NCBI GenBank assembly: GCA_035582835.1
Contig: JAYKAV010002919.1
Coordinates: 124,001 to 188,000 of the forward strand
Length of the DNA stretch: 64,000 nt
Origin: Phoebastria nigripes
Taxonomy: Eukaryota > Chordata > Aves > Procellariiformes > Diomedeidae
Direction of reading: 5' to 3'
In this document: positions 26,481 to 53,392 of the stretch, piece by piece
How positions within the stretch are numbered: position 1 is the stretch's first letter
How the letters are laid out: every line of letters begins with the position of its first letter
The notes under the pieces: model-generated
What the model saw: the letters and a program-made list of their open reading frames with translations, nothing else
The model's database searches: none
What the model was told of the DNA's origin: nothing
Position numbers and translations under genes: made by a program

Positions 26481-29400
26481 GCTCCGGACAGCCGAAAGGC
26501 ACCGATTTTAATTTTTTTCCCCCCATTATGCCTTCTGCTTTTAAGAGGAAACCCACTGTTGAGACAGCAGAGTCAGGCGCGGACTCCGGCATTAGTCAAG
26601 AAGCGTGGAAAGTCCCCAGTGCTGCCGGTCTTCAGAGTAATGAATTGGGGTCCCCTCCAGTGACAGCTTCTGCTTAAGGACTCGTGGGGCTTTTGTCTTC
26701 AGGTTATTCAAACTAACACACAAAAACCCATATGCAAACATAAACCTGTGGCCAACTCAGAGAGTCCACAGCTCGCTGCGCTCTGCCTCAGCGCGACCAA
26801 GTCTGAGCCTGACAGACTACAAGGCAAACGAGTAAATTGGGGCACTGGAAACAGGACTACTCTCTGCTCTGCTCATTACTGTAACATCCAAACATCCGTA
26901 TTAACGTGCTTTAAGCAGTTTTGCCAAGAGCTGTCATGTACTTCGCTCTTTCTCCGAATTACAGAACACTCAGCTAAATATCTCCTATACTGACGTCCGG
27001 GTACAATTCTTTCATCAAAGAGTTTTTCCATGTCTGCTCGGTCGTGCAGCTGAAAACGGCACATTTCAAAACACAGTCCGTTTTAAAGCATAGCTCTGAC
27101 GAAACAAAACCCCCGTTAAAAGCTTACGTCCAGCTTCCTCAGCAGCAGAAAATAATGGTTGTGTTTGAGCGCGACAGCTATGTAATCTCTCTGCCGCAAT
27201 CACAAGCCACGATATGCTATGTGCAGCTTTTTAAAAAAAGCTTTTTGCCTGCCAGAAGTTAGAGGGAAGGGTCTCCGCTCCGTACAGCTCTGCAGCACTA
27301 AACTTTCCGATTCTTTTTACTGGGAAAAGAGCATTAATCTCAATTGTAGGCTATTGATCTGTACATTTTATCACAATCTCTCACATTATCATATATGACA
27401 AACTGGACTACTTGAGTTATGTTATCAATTTGGGGGGGGGGGAAATGGAAGGTATATTTAATTCCTGAAATATCTTCAAGCTTCCTCATATTAGAATTCT
27501 ACTTTGCTTGAGCTTTAGAAAAAAAAGGATCTTTCAATGGCCATTAGCAGAGATAAATTCTCTCTCTGTTCAATAACTTTATAATTTAGTTCCTACACTA
27601 GAAATTAATAGAGCCCCAACTCCTAAGTATCTAAGGGATTGGTGCTGCCCACACAGACGTCTTTCAGTTCAAATGAACCTTTTACCTACAGTCCCTGTAT
27701 ACCTTTCAGTCAGGTTCATTTCAATCAGATTCATTTTCTATTAAATTTCAAAGAACAGGATACAAAATCATAGAATTTCTATAGAACCGCAATTTTTCTA
27801 AAATGTCTTTTTCATTTACAAGACTATGGGGAAAACCAACTCAATTTGCCAAATTTGCATAAATATTATGTAGCTTTTCCAGGGCTAATCATAACCTTAA
27901 TCCCCCATTCTGATTTGTGTTGATGCAGCTGTAATCAAACTTCAAGGTTTTTTACATCTTAGGAAGTAAAGCGCATCAAGCATGTGCTTCTTGATACAGG
28001 TTTAGTTTNGCCACATATTTCTTTAAAACCCATCTTTCCTAAGAAATTTTCATTCTAATTACACCAACATTTGAAACAAATAGTTAAATTTTATCATCCT
28101 GATTGCTACTATGAGAACAGAACTTCACCAAAATCTATTTTTATATTTTTCTTCAATGTTGGGGGAGAAATTTGCGTAGCGAGACCACAGGTATTTTTCA
28201 ATATGTAATATAAAATATTCTTAAAGTTCAGTATTTGACTGCCCCAAGAATCTCCTCTTTAAAAGTTTCCAACACAGGAAGTTCAAGAATTCCAGAAAGC
28301 CACAGAAAAAAATAATTAAGCNGTCTGATTTTCTCCACTAAATCCAGATGACATGCTGTCAGCAAGAAATATGCATGGATTTCCTACTTATAATTACGTA
28401 TCCAAAGTTATTGTCTATCCACAATGAAATAGCATTCAAAATCTGCAAAGGAACAATATATCAGTTCCTTAATTACAGGCAGATCATGAAGCCCATGACT
28501 TCTATAAATTCTATTTTTATTTGTGTGGGGGAAATATCCTCCATCAGTGCCTCTGACTTCCAGGCTGGTTTTATGCTACAAGCACAAGAACAACTGTCTC
28601 ACTGCAGTCTGCTGCTGCTCTCTGCTGCTTTCCATTGCGGTTAGAGAGGACAGAGGAGATCTGGAAATGGCCACGTAAAGAAAATAAATGTTTGTTTTCA
28701 AGGAAAAGCAGAATGCTGACACAGAAGAATACTAAAATTATTAGATTTGCCATGCTGCGGAATCTCACAGGAGTATCGGTGACTGGTAGGGAAAAAATGC
28801 TGTACCCCACTGATTGCCTGGAACACGGTTATCATGATAATTTGCAAGGCCCTCAAAAAGTAAGGAAATAAGTTATTACTTGTTTCCCTCTCTAATTCCC
28901 ACTGCAAAGGAAGTTATCTAACACAAGTCATTTTCTATCTTTTCACTACCACAGACATCATATAATGAAGTTTTGAGTCCCGCTACCAAAACTCCATAAA
29001 AAGAAGAGGGAGGAAAGAGCGAGCTGACTCCCCTGGCCCTATTCTTGAATATTCCTTTTCCAGGACCTGTATCTAGGAGGTTTTCCTTGCCTTGGTGGAG
29101 GGATGTGCGAGCTCAATTTCAGGATTGAATCAGGCCAATGCAGGTGAAAAACGCAGTGCTTAGAATTTACATAGTCCTCTTTACACGGCATTTCTTTACA
29201 TACATGCTACATGCTATTTTTATAATAACCCTGACAATATGCCCATTATAAGTATTTAGTGGAAACGAAAGCAGGTAAATTATGCCAATTGCACTGGGCC
29301 GTATCAAGAGTTGAAGGGCCCTACAACCAGCATTAGGACCCAAAACTAATTTCCTCTAGTCCTGTGCTCAGACCGTTGGATAGAAGGACATGAGGCACAG

Positions 29401-32400
29401 GAAGGAAGCTGAGGATAGGGTCAGAAAGTCCTACATTTTCATTATCGCTCCTACTGAGCACCTCTGGGAAATTTTAACCTCATTACTACTAGAATTTGCC
29501 CAGCTATGACATAGGAATAGCATGCATTTACCATGTAACAGACTAAACAGTTAACGTTTGCTAACTACCTGTGCTAAAAGTTATTCAATGTTTTAACTAT
29601 TAAAAATATTTTGGGATACTGTATTACCAATACTGCACTATATTACATGTAATTCAGACATAGTATAAAAAACAGACCNGGAGGAAGCAGAATCTAAATG
29701 CCAATCCTTGGTTCACTAAATTCAATTTATCATCTCTGCTTCCTCCCTGTACCAGTTTCTAGATAGGTATTATACATAACAAAGGANAAGCTCTTCATTT
29801 CCTAGAGAAAATGGCACCCGATCATTGCTTTAGTAGCATATTTTCACGTCTTTTTTTTTTTTTTATTAAGAGATTAATACGTAACTTTCTATGTTGATAA
29901 AATAGCATGTCATGGTGAAATTCACCTTTTTTTCCTTCCCACATCTTCAGATTGCCAGTGAGCGCAGCAAACTGAATTCCCTTAGGCTTTTGAAAAAAGT
30001 AGGTCAACAGTGTCCAGACCTTCTTCTCTGAAATGCATCTCCCAGGAAAGAATCACCCAAGTGTACCAGCTTGATCAGTACATGTATAGATTAAGATCCC
30101 TTAAAACCTGCATTAAAACTTGCAGAAAAAATAGCATGCCTTCCCACTGCCCCTTGCAGTCACTTTGCACGGGCTTGAGCAGGCAGAAACACTTTGGACA
30201 GACTCTCTGGAGTAAGAGGCAAAGGATTGTTTGTGAACCAAGTATCAGGAAATAAATTGATCTTACTTTCAATTCAGTGGGAGCAGAATCTGGCCTTGAT
30301 CTTTTAAAACTTTTTCTCATAGTAAACTCATCTTGAGCTGAAAAAAAAGTCCAGTAAACTTGATTTAGGCTGAATTATTAAATGTTTACCTCTTGCTTTA
30401 AATTATAAACACATTTTGAAATAAAGCAGATTACAAGCATGTTTTATGTATGTTTTAAAGGCTAGATACGACACACAATTACTGAAAAATTACAATATAA
30501 ACTATACCAGTTGGATTGAGCAAAAATGGCTGTGTAATCGTTAATGATGTTACTGTACCCCATCAGACCAGCTTCAGGGGCTGTGTAATTGTTTTTCTGT
30601 CAACCTATAAATTCTTGAGTAACAACAAAATTATTGTGATTTTTCTTACTAAATAATTCATATATCACAAAGCATGTATATAACCAGGCCCATGAATCAC
30701 TAAGCATGTAACAATCATATCTAATGGTATTTCTTCTTGTAAGAATAAAAATAGGTTTGACTTTGCAATATTTTGTAATCTTGTTCAAAAATTTCAAGTG
30801 TTCTTTAAAAGTGGTCTATTTTGAAATTTACATTTTAAACTTGAAAGTTTCCTGGATCAGACTTTTTGTCTGAAGGATTGCTTTTAATCATGTTTTACAC
30901 TTTTAATTCTACTACAATTATTAATATCACTGAAAGTAATAAATTGGTTTTATAATGAACTAGAACAGGGCTCATAAACTATGCTTAAAGTGATGCAATT
31001 GCTATTAAAATCACTCTAAACCATCTGTATTCTACCTTATCAAGCAACCAGCAACCATAATGCATCCAAACTGGCTGAATAACAGAGTATTCCATCATTT
31101 CAAACCTCAGTGGCTTCCTCTGTATTTTTTTAAATGCTGAACAGATACGAGTTTTCTATAAGACAGCCTCGTCACTGAAAACGTTAATAATCTGGATCAT
31201 TTGTAACTTGAACTCAGACCAAATCATGATCTCTTACAGTCTGCTGCAGAAAGCTCTCATGCTACACGGACATCATTACTTTCTAAATACGTATCGTAGT
31301 GCATTTACTAGAACATTATGATGTATTAGCATAAATAATTAAGGTTAAACTCCACTCATCTATGAGTAATACATATTTTGTGATACATCAGCCCTCTTTA
31401 TTTCAGCTGCATTTATTCACTTACTAATTCACAAAGGTCAGTAATTGACATTGAGTGTCCCAATCATTAATGCAAGTTTTGATGTTCTATTGCACACATG
31501 CTTTATTTAAAAGACTTAAATGCAAACACATAAGGTAATAATACCTTATTCTTTTCTAGAAATAATAAAAAAAAAAAAAAAACTTGTAATATATTAGTGA
31601 CAATTTTTATTCTACATTCCCTTTGCTGTAATGCCGAAGATGCCACTTCTTAGGTGTATTTAAACTGAACAATACAGCCCAAGAAAGCGTAACATGACAT
31701 CTACTTCCATAAATATGTATATTTTGGGATGAAATCAAGACAACTCCCAGAATTATTAACTTACTTTTCTTTAGTGAACATGATTAAGGAGTTACAGCAA
31801 AAGCCAATTTAAATTAAATGGCCAAAGTAAATAATATATGAAGCAAAATCTCCTTTGTTTCAGGCAAAGTTGGTCTAAACCACAGGCCTAAGGGCATTCA
31901 ACTATTAAGAAATACACAAGTTTCATTCAATAATAACGTGCATCACGGACATCTATAATTATGGTTTGCAAAGAGATTTAGACATCAAGGATCTTTTTAC
32001 TGCTATTAGATTCTCGAAGGGGACTATTTAGTCAACTCACACTTTTCTACTTCGTTTTTCTTGCCTATATGAATGATTCCAGTAAATTCCGTTTCATCAG
32101 AAATTTTAAATCTGTCCATGACAAAATGCAGTAATACTTCTGAGCGCGGGAAGAATGAACTCTAGATTCCTGTTCTCCTTTTCCAGAAAGTGTTAGTAAT
32201 GGAAGGAGTATCAGTAGGTTTGAGAATACTTACAGCTGAAGAGTGCCAGGCTAAGGCAAGCAACTTCTTAAAACCTGACATTTTTTGCTCATTCTCAGTC
32301 CCATTCTAGACATCCTTCCTACCAAATCCATCCTCCTCCATCTGAACACCACACCACCCCTTCTATTCCACTGAGGCTGTTTTTGCTAAAGTCTCTCATT

Positions 32401-32505
32401 TGCTCAGTACATTTGTCAGAGAATGAATGTTTCCTCCGCTCCATTTTCCTGTAGGAGCTCCAGTTGTTCCCCTTCCCTTCTCCAACTTCTTTAATCCCAG
32501 CAGTT

Positions 32506-32563
<58 letters not shown>

Positions 32564-35500
32564 AGTAGCCTTTCTCTCTGTTGATGAGTAATTAACTTGC
32601 CTTCCTACTCCACCACTGCAGAGTTGGAGCTGCCTTGCGTAAGTAAATTAGCTGATACCAGTGTACTTTCCCGTAACAGCTTGGAAAGGACTGACAGTTT
32701 CTCTCAAATGATTGACCCAAATTAAGGTGAAGGTCATTGATGTAGTTATCGTTTTACAGCTTTTCAGTATTCATACTGTTCACTGAGCATAGATGAGCCT
32801 GGCAAGCCTAAGCAAGCACACCTGGGAGCACACTTGCATACAAGCACAGGTATACCACTTTGTCAGATAGTTCTGTGGTTAAATTTGGGATACTGCTGCT
32901 CTACTTTGCAGGAGTCTTGAGAAACACGAGATCTCCTCACGCCTGCCAATTTCTGCATGCAGAGTAAGCACAAATATGCAAAAACAAGGATGAAAGAAAA
33001 ACCTAAAAGATTCTACCTAATGCTGCAGTGCACTCAGAATTACAGGAGGTCAACCACACAAAGCAAGTTGAGGATGGATCTAACTTCTGCTTAAGTCAAT
33101 GAAAGGTCACTTGGCTCCAGGTTCCTCTGAAGACTGGAGAAAAGCACTGGATATCGCTCCAGGGCAAGAAAGGGGATCAAGAAGGGGACACAGCAACTTA
33201 TTTTTGAGACAATGTGAGAGTACTAATCATAAACAATTGGGAATATCAATCCTCATTAGTATCTAAATCTAGTATTAATTTACGTTGGGAAAAAAGTTAA
33301 GAACTTCACGTTGAAACTGTGTCCACCTGAAGGTTAGCAAGTAGTACATCTTCTAGTAATAAAACGAATGCTATTATATGTAAAAATGGTATTTAAGTAC
33401 AATAAGCTGCCTAGAACATGTTTGCATTACTAGTCACAAAACTTCATTAAAACAAACATAAAGACACCGATGTGTTATCATAATTTGGAGGAGTGGACAA
33501 TAACAGAAAACAGTATTTCTTGGGGTACTATCATTAGTGCTACACAGTCTCTAGTGAAACATTTGTCAAACATACAAAAAGGTATAAAAGTGAAATATAG
33601 TAATTAAGACCTGGGTTTTATCGATTGTGTGGCTTAAGTAATTTTTCACAACAAACACAAGATTTAATAAGTATAAGTAGTTAAAGATCCTGACTTGGCT
33701 GTAGTCATTAGCATGTAATTGAACTGGTAAAAAAGATCAGTTAAACCTATGTTGATTACCACCTTATCTTTGAAAGGCAATTAAGGACCTCAATCATTGC
33801 AACAAGATTTGATTGTGCAGCCTTTATTGGACATTGATCTTTCAGCAAGGCGCAGTTACATTTTCCATTAATTTACAGTAACACAGTTTAACTCAGATAC
33901 CTGAGACCATTGACCTAGGTAAGATGTAATGCTAAGCGCTCGTTTAGGTTAAGATGCCCCCAATAGTCATTACTGTTTAAAAAGACTGCTACAAGAAGTA
34001 GCTACCTGATCCTCTGGGTTTAGACTAAGGTTTCATTTATCTGAAGTAGTTGTTAAGTGAGGTGAAACAAAGCTCTCCTCCTTTTTATGTCATCTCTCAC
34101 TCATTTAAACATCATTCTTGAATACAGTAGAAAGATAATTAAGGCAAGACTTACTAGATAAACTACACTTTATTTCAAATGGAAATGGTGCAGATCAAAT
34201 CCGTAAAAAGTTAGAAGGGTCATTTTGTAGTTCAGTCATCTAGAAAAAAAATACGTATCAACACCAGTATATGTTGCATACACAACATACACATAGTCAA
34301 ATACATACAAAAAGGAACCTGACAGTTAAAACAATTACAAATAAGTTATTCTGGACCAGAGGAATTAACAAAGTTTGGTTCCCTACAAGTTTGTCTTTTG
34401 AAGCAACGGGGTTACTAGACAACCCCAAAGGACCTTACAGGCAAGAGACAGCAGTTAGGTGCTACGTATGCAAATAACGCATCTTTGAACAATTAAACTG
34501 CTAGAAGCTCATCTTTAAAGCCCACTTCGGGGACACTCTTTAGTTCAAGCATTTGGACTTCTCCGCAACAGAAGACGCTGCTCTCCTCATACTCGACTGT
34601 CCCTTTAGGAGCCAACAGCTACAAGGCAAGAGATGAGGACTAGAAAGGTAAAGCAGCAAAGGTTCAGCTGAGAACTAACCGCTGCATGGTCATCCTTGCT
34701 TGCCATTCCCATGTCCAGTAGAGCCTGACAGAGATTTTTTAGACAAGATGGTATGAATCTTCCTGGATTTTCTTGGCCCTCAACACTTCCATCTTGCATT
34801 CAGGCCAAAACTTAAGGTAAGTAACAAAAAGAGATACTAAGTAGGTATTTATAGGAAAAAGAGAACAAAAGCCTGATGAAGTATTTTACCTTTGGTTGAA
34901 GACAAGCAAGTAGGTTTATATTCATACTTGAAAATTATTTTTGTCATGCTTTAATAACTCAAGCGTTATCCCTTAAAAATAGCATATTTTCCCTCTTAAG
35001 TACTGTAACAGGTCACATACAAGCCTTAATAAAATGAATGAATGATACTATATTTGCACTCTGCCCTCAGACATCTTCTAGTTCATCCTTTAGCGTGATC
35101 AACTTCATAAGAGCAAGAGGTCTATTGATTTTCATGTAATACAAGAAAATATTACATTTGCTTAATTGTTACACAGTGAGATCATTGAACAAGAAATCAA
35201 GTCTCTATTTAATGCTGCAAGCAGCACAGAATTGCAGTAATCAATAGGGTAGTTTGTCAAAGATGTTCTCTAAGGAGACTTGCCCATCACTGTATGGCCA
35301 AGGAGTCATGTTGCCTGCATTTATTGAAAAACAGGTAAGCAAAGTCAGCAGTACACATTATCAGAAATCAAACAAGCTGCAGTGAGTGGAGGTGCAACTC
35401 CAATGAAGAGCTGTATTTATAGTCTGGTAATTAAAAACCATTTTATCAACCTTGCGTTGAGACTAAACCTTTATAGCAAGATATTGACAAGATCCGTGGC

Positions 35501-36409
35501 AATGAATGAGCAGTATTTGACTTTAAACTTACGAGCTGCAGTTATTTAACTTTATCCAATACAGTGAAAATCAGTTCCAGAAAAATGCTAACAGTCATTT
35601 TTATTATTAATGAGGCTTCTTATAATACCGTCTCTTCATCTTTGAGACCCATTTAACTTGTGTCAAGAATATTCTCCAAAATTAAATAGAACAGTGCAAG
35701 CGCTTCTCTGATTAAAGTGTTATTTAGTGTTGCTTTTAGAAAAACTACATGTATTGCTTCATTAAGTGGGAAACAGTTCCATTATCTGGAANTAAGTAAA
35801 AAAGTATTTAAATGAAATTATACTGTAGTCATAGCTTGATAATCATTTATTTAGGAATAGTGATTACTCTCCAAAACCAGTACCTACCCATTTTACATTT
35901 ATCTTCCTACTTAGAAAAATTGGAATAATCAACATACGTCACCAGACGTGGGATCTGGCATAGACAGCATTATTTGCTGGCACTAAAACTAAGCACCAGT
36001 AATATATCCTGTACAGGTGTTCCTGTTGTTTGAACTTACTATCCAATAATTCCATATTTCCACTATCCAAGTAATTCCCTCAAAGCTTTTTCTTTGCCCA
36101 GGTTTCCAACTGAATTTAAGTCNTTCCATCATTGTATGTGCCTGTTACAGCTGTGCTCAGTTACAGCTGGAGAAATCAGTTATTTTGCATCAAAAAGACG
36201 AGGGTAGTATTCTTCTCATTCTCCTGTATTAATTAAAAATATCAGCAATTTGTAAATTAGCGCAGGGGACTAAATCTTCTAGATTACTTAGGTTTTGTTC
36301 CTTACCTATAAAGCAACCAAAAGGGGAAAAAAAAAAAAAGAAGAAAAAAGGCAAATACCTGGAGTTCAAGAATTGCAAAAAATACAAGCATAAAACATAT
36401 TTTAGGTAT
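26481..36409. other. Intergenic region between MAP2K5 and C15orf61
   Basis: About 10 kb, mostly AT-rich. No exon was recognised on either strand. It holds homopolymers (a T-run near 29850, A-runs near 31567 and at 32507-32562, an A-rich tract near 36330) and several blocks of complex AT-rich sequence (for example 30.8-31.6 kb and 33.2-35.8 kb) that look like ordinary or possibly conserved non-coding DNA. Confidence 0.7.
32507..32562. repeat. Long poly(A) tract (43 A, G, 12 A)
   Basis: A-run 32507-32549 interrupted by a single G at 32550, then 12 more A. It follows a pyrimidine-rich stretch ending agcagttc. It could be a simple repeat or the tail of an old retroposed sequence; no target-site duplication was seen. 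Confidence 0.92.
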
Positions 36410-36415
36410 TTTATT
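36410..36415 (-). terminator. Candidate poly(A) signal of C15orf61
   Basis: The minus strand reads AATAAA about 615 nt after the C15orf61 stop codon, with no closer AATAAA or ATTAAA seen. Position and hexamer only; no transcript evidence. Confidence 0.35.
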
Positions 36416-37030
36416 TAAATATACTTTGAAGAAATGTGATACAGCCATTTTTCACTTCTTGGGGTAGCATTTTTCCAAAGAGTCTTCCAGGCAATTGTAA
36501 ATAGTCAGTGCCACGGATTCATTCAAACATGCTTGCAACCATGACAATTAATGCATTCTGAAACATCTAGTCAGAGTCTAAACCTAAGCAACTTAATCTT
36601 TTCAGAGACATTTTGAAAATGTCTAGCGTATTCACAGTTTCCTTGCCCACATGCTACAATTCAGTTCTCTAAGTTGGTAGATGCATCTCTTTAAATTATC
36701 ACAAGTTTGTTCAGCAGTACTAGTCACTGACTTCCATAAATTCTAATACCCTTAGAAATATTAATTCTTCTCCCAAGGCTTCTACTTTTTCAACTTTACT
36801 GACCTCTGCAAAAATAAATCTCTTATGACCAAAAAGTCCACAAAGCTTCCCGAAGTCAGCATGTTAAGTAAAAGAATGCACTGGGAAAAAAAAACAAAAC
36901 AAAACAAAAACAAAAACCAAAAAAAACCCCACCACAGTTGCCTTCAGTTCTTTTTAGTCAAAGGGAGTAGATATTTGTAGCAGCNGTAACACAGAAACCC
37001 ACCAAATGACAGGTACTTGAGGGCATGATT

Positions 37031-39849
<2,819 letters not shown>

Positions 39850-39860
39850 TCATTGCGGCG

Positions 39861-42800
39861 AGTGAGAATGTCACAAAAAATCGGGCGGTTACATTTTTAG
39901 AAATGGTTTTGTTTATAGCGTGCGTGCTGAGGGGAGCACCCTGTGTGTTGGTGGCACATCTCACAGCTGCAGNGTCAACCAGGTTAACGTGCGCTCAGGA
40001 AAAAATTTATTAAGCTGCTTTGATTTTACTTGGTGAAATTTGACAGTGATGTCAGGTTAAAAGTAGTTCTTTCAAAGCGTTAGACTCCTTAGAAGAGAAA
40101 TATTTTAAATTCATAACCAATATTCCATGATAGGATTTTTCTAAATAAAAGCTAAGGTTTTGAACCATTGAACGTTCTATTTGAGAGAAAAAAAGACTGT
40201 ACAGAAGAGTGAACTGAGAAATGGGAACAGATTTTTCCTTTTAATAATTGCAAGCAATATCTCAAACTCAGCAATCTTAAACCATTGAGCTATGNAGTAT
40301 GAATGTGCTAATTAATCAATTACTACCCAACAATGTACCCTGCTTATTTACTATAATATGTACTACATGTGTGTAGAAGCAGTAATTATTAATCATCGTC
40401 AGTAACAAATTTGACTCAAGTTCACCTTCCTATAATTAATAGAGCATATAGTTAGCTTTAATATCTTTCTTTATTAGTGGCAGCAATGACTGAGGATAGA
40501 AAAGAAGTTGGAATCTGATACTGTGGCTCACTCTGGTGAAGGGCTGAACTAATGTATTACACTTTAAGAGTGATACTCTGCTCTTATATTTCATGGTCAA
40601 AAGTAAGTATATATTGCCTATAAAATGAACATACCACAATTGCTTTGATTTTTTAAAGTATTTATTTCGAGATATTTTGCTGTTAACTTTGTGTTGCTCT
40701 TATTCTTAAAAGTGCAAGAAGAAGGGAAAAATCCATCAGCCTCTGGCAGCGTAACCTTGCACTGGTTAAGAGAACGTAGATGCACCTCTACTTGCACAAC
40801 GTGTACTACAAATGGAATGAAGTAGCATCTGTGTTTACAAATGCATAGCAAAACATTTCATACTTCAAAAGTATGCAAGAATCGTGACCAAACATCCTAA
40901 AGATGAGGCTGGAAGTGTTATGAAGCATTCTTCCAAATGTCTTCGGTTAATAATATTTGGTTGTGCAGTTCAGGTCTCTGTATTCATTCGATTCAGGTAT
41001 AGTCTGATCATTTTTACATCAAAACAGTCTCCTGAAATGCACATCTTTGCAATGAAGCTAAAAACCATTCTTCAGTCGAGATGATACATTAAATTACATT
41101 CATGAAGGTTGGCAGTGATTGTAGTACCTAATCTTTAGTGCCTGATTGCTGTAACAAAATCCATAGTCTAAAATGAAATACAGAGGCTCTATATACCATA
41201 AGAGGGAGTACCTCAGATCTGTGTGATAGGGGATTTGTTAAATGGGAAGTGATGTTAGGTAATCACTGTGGAATGTTGAGGACCAGGTTAGTTCTAGAAG
41301 TCCAGGGATTCGTTACCTTAACCTAGGCGGAAGGCGGTAAATTCTCCTGACCTATCCATTTGAATGAGGTATCGGAGATCTTTCAGGAAATGGGTAGGGT
41401 GAATACTTTATTTTGGAAGACATCTGGAAGTGGTTGTGCTGATGAACTCTGTGCTCAGAGTTGTCATTCTAAATGTGGAAACTTGGGCTGAATGCCCTTT
41501 TTCTGCAGGGCTTTAAATCCAAGTATCTAAACAGGGAGACCCAGTTTCCAGTATGAACTCCAGGTAATGTTCTCTCAGGAGAATGACCTGAAATGGGTAG
41601 CATGTGTGCTACAGACAGTATGTCAATTCTTGCAAAAACAAGATCCATGAAGTCCTGTCAGCTGAATGCACATCTTCATTTGCATCTCTGGCCCATCAGG
41701 AGCATGAAACCTTTATGTTAATTGTCTACATCTTCTGCAGTTGATGCCAAACCTCACGGCCCCTCATCTCCTTCCACAAGCATTCCTCCACACCTTGCAG
41801 CTGGGGAACCAGCTTGGGCTTTTGCTGTCGTTAGCTGCAGAATTCTTCGGCAATTTCTGATGAGCAGCCACACCTGGGCCGCCTTTTATCTTTCGATTCC
41901 CACTTGCTCTGTTTTCTTCCCAGTCTAGATCATGTTCTGAATAGTGCTAAAATTCAAGCTACAGTTCAAGAACTCTATTATGACTATTAAAAAAAAAAAG
42001 TCAGATTATAATTTCATTTTATATCTGCTGTATTGCTAAAAAAATACATTTTTGGCACCAGCAGCATGGGAGTTGAATGTGAGAGACTGTAAAGCAGTTT
42101 CAATCCTTCCATCAGAAGTGTTAATAGTAATTAAAAACTTTTTTCCTCAAAATACATTTCACACTTTGCACATACTGAGAAATCTCTCTCACCATGGGAA
42201 CTTTCAGATCACTTGTTCCCTGCAAAAACAGGTACAGTTTTCTTTTGTCAGAACAGAACAAAGACATAAGGAAGTGCAGGTTTCATTTACTCCTAGGACA
42301 CTGCAGTCTATTAAGTGCCAGTGAACTAATGAGCCTCTCAGACCTTATGTTGTTCTGGCTTGGATCAAGGCTTAATTTTCCTTAACCCTTAAGAAACTAG
42401 CTGACTCCTAGGTTGATACTGCCATGCTCTTCTATGCCTCCTTTTCCCCCAGGATATTGCTTCTACTGACCAAACTGGGACGTTACATAGCTTGGGTATG
42501 AAGCTAGGTGAGAAATCCACACAGAGCTTCTTAGCAGTAAGATAGGAGGGAGTGCATTATAAATGCAGTGAGGAAAAAGTCAGACCAATATACTGTTCTG
42601 CAACCCCTCAAAGTAGAACAGAGAACAAATATGTTGTTGGAAGAACTAATAAGCAATTATACTGTGCTTTTTGGCATATTATTTCTTGGCAAGTGAAAGA
42701 TCATTGTTGTACCTACCACAGCCAAAAATACCTCTGTTTCTTTCATTTCTAACCATAAAGAATAAAGTCTTCCAGGAAGTTCATTCATTGGCTAAATTTC

Positions 42801-43840
42801 ACATTAGAAGAATCTGTGTGGGCTCTGGATATCCAAAACCAAGACCATATTGAGATTACATGTAAGAAAGGAACAAAACCAACCAAACAAGAATTAAACA
42901 AAAATATTTTTAGATTTTTATTTGAAACAGGGATCAGCATTTATGCAAACGTTCTTATCTGCAATGAATTACTTCTGTGACCAAAGCAGAAGAGAAAAAG
43001 GCTAACACAAAAGATAATGTATGAAGCTAANGGATCAAAGACTCGGGCGTCAGAAAAACTGGGCACTGATGTGCTGCAACCGCTTGGTCACATTCATGAT
43101 TTGTCTTAAAAACTGGCTTTGCCTGAGCTTTTTGGGAAGTAATCTCAAAGATACTTGCCATGCTTGGGACAATAGCATCCATCCAACGGAGAAGATGCAC
43201 TCTTCTATAGTAAAATTTAGAATGTGTTGTCTGTTGGGCTATTAGAGATTTGATGGATAAAGATAATTTTACAAATGTAACTGTTGTTTAACATAACAGT
43301 ACACAGCAATTGTGACAAAAAAAGTCACCAGTATCTGAAATACAGAATCTATCTGATGGACAGATAGATCCGCAAAAGTCATGGTATACTGGGAATCATA
43401 GTACAAGTATAATTCTAATGGTTCTCTTAGAACCTATTGTTGAACTAGTGCTATTACTATTATTTTTGATAATTGGAAAGTGAACATAAAACAACTGCTG
43501 CAAAAATCTGTAGATAACAAAAGAAATAGCGGAATGATAACAATACGGACAATCAGTTCTGAAAAGGAATCTGGGTTGCTGGGCTTACCGATAAGATGGC
43601 ATTTAAGTGTATTTATTTATAGGCAGAAGAACACTGGACCTTCTTTCATGTCAGAAGCCTGTATTTTAGAAGGCAATAGGTTTGAAAGGGAATTTAGGGT
43701 TACAGGACTCTCTTCGATAGAGTATGCTCTCTTAGTCTGATTTAGTGACAAAGACAGCATGATCCCTCTATGTATTCTATTAATAAGATTTTAAAAACAG
43801 ATAGTGTGCTTCAGGAACAACAGTATGAACATCAGGGGAA
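39861..43840. other. Intergenic region between IQCH and C15orf61
   Basis: 4 kb of AT-rich DNA. Short open frames on both strands are unrecognised and look like chance. No repeat element beyond small A-runs (for example near 41990) was seen. Confidence 0.75.
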
Positions 43841-43846
43841 TTTATT
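43841..43846 (-). terminator. Candidate poly(A) signal of IQCH
   Basis: The minus strand reads AATAAA about 200 nt downstream of the IQCH stop codon. Position and hexamer only. Confidence 0.35.
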
Positions 43847-44048
43847 ATGATCCTCTGCTTTTCAACAGTTTNTTTTTGTGAAACAGGGGATATTCTTCTA
43901 AACACCACACTCAGAAATCATGGAAATGTACTGTCTCAGTTAATATTACTTCACATGCCGATGCAGAAGGAAAACCAAACCTGTTCTTACAGATGAGAAA
44001 GTGCTTCCAGAAGCATAAAGAATAAGGCACTTAAACATTTTCCGTTAA

Positions 44049-53392
<9,344 letters not shown>

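Noticed and set aside
26129..26677. Plus-strand open frames over the MAP2K5 first exon
   Set aside because: Antisense to exon 1 and the CpG island, with low-complexity Arg/Gly/Ala content. The minus strand carries the real MEK5 sequence.
27765..27790. Word atcatagaatttctatag as another CR1 end
   Set aside because: Only one catagaat word and no following ggttggaagggacct block, so it is probably chance.
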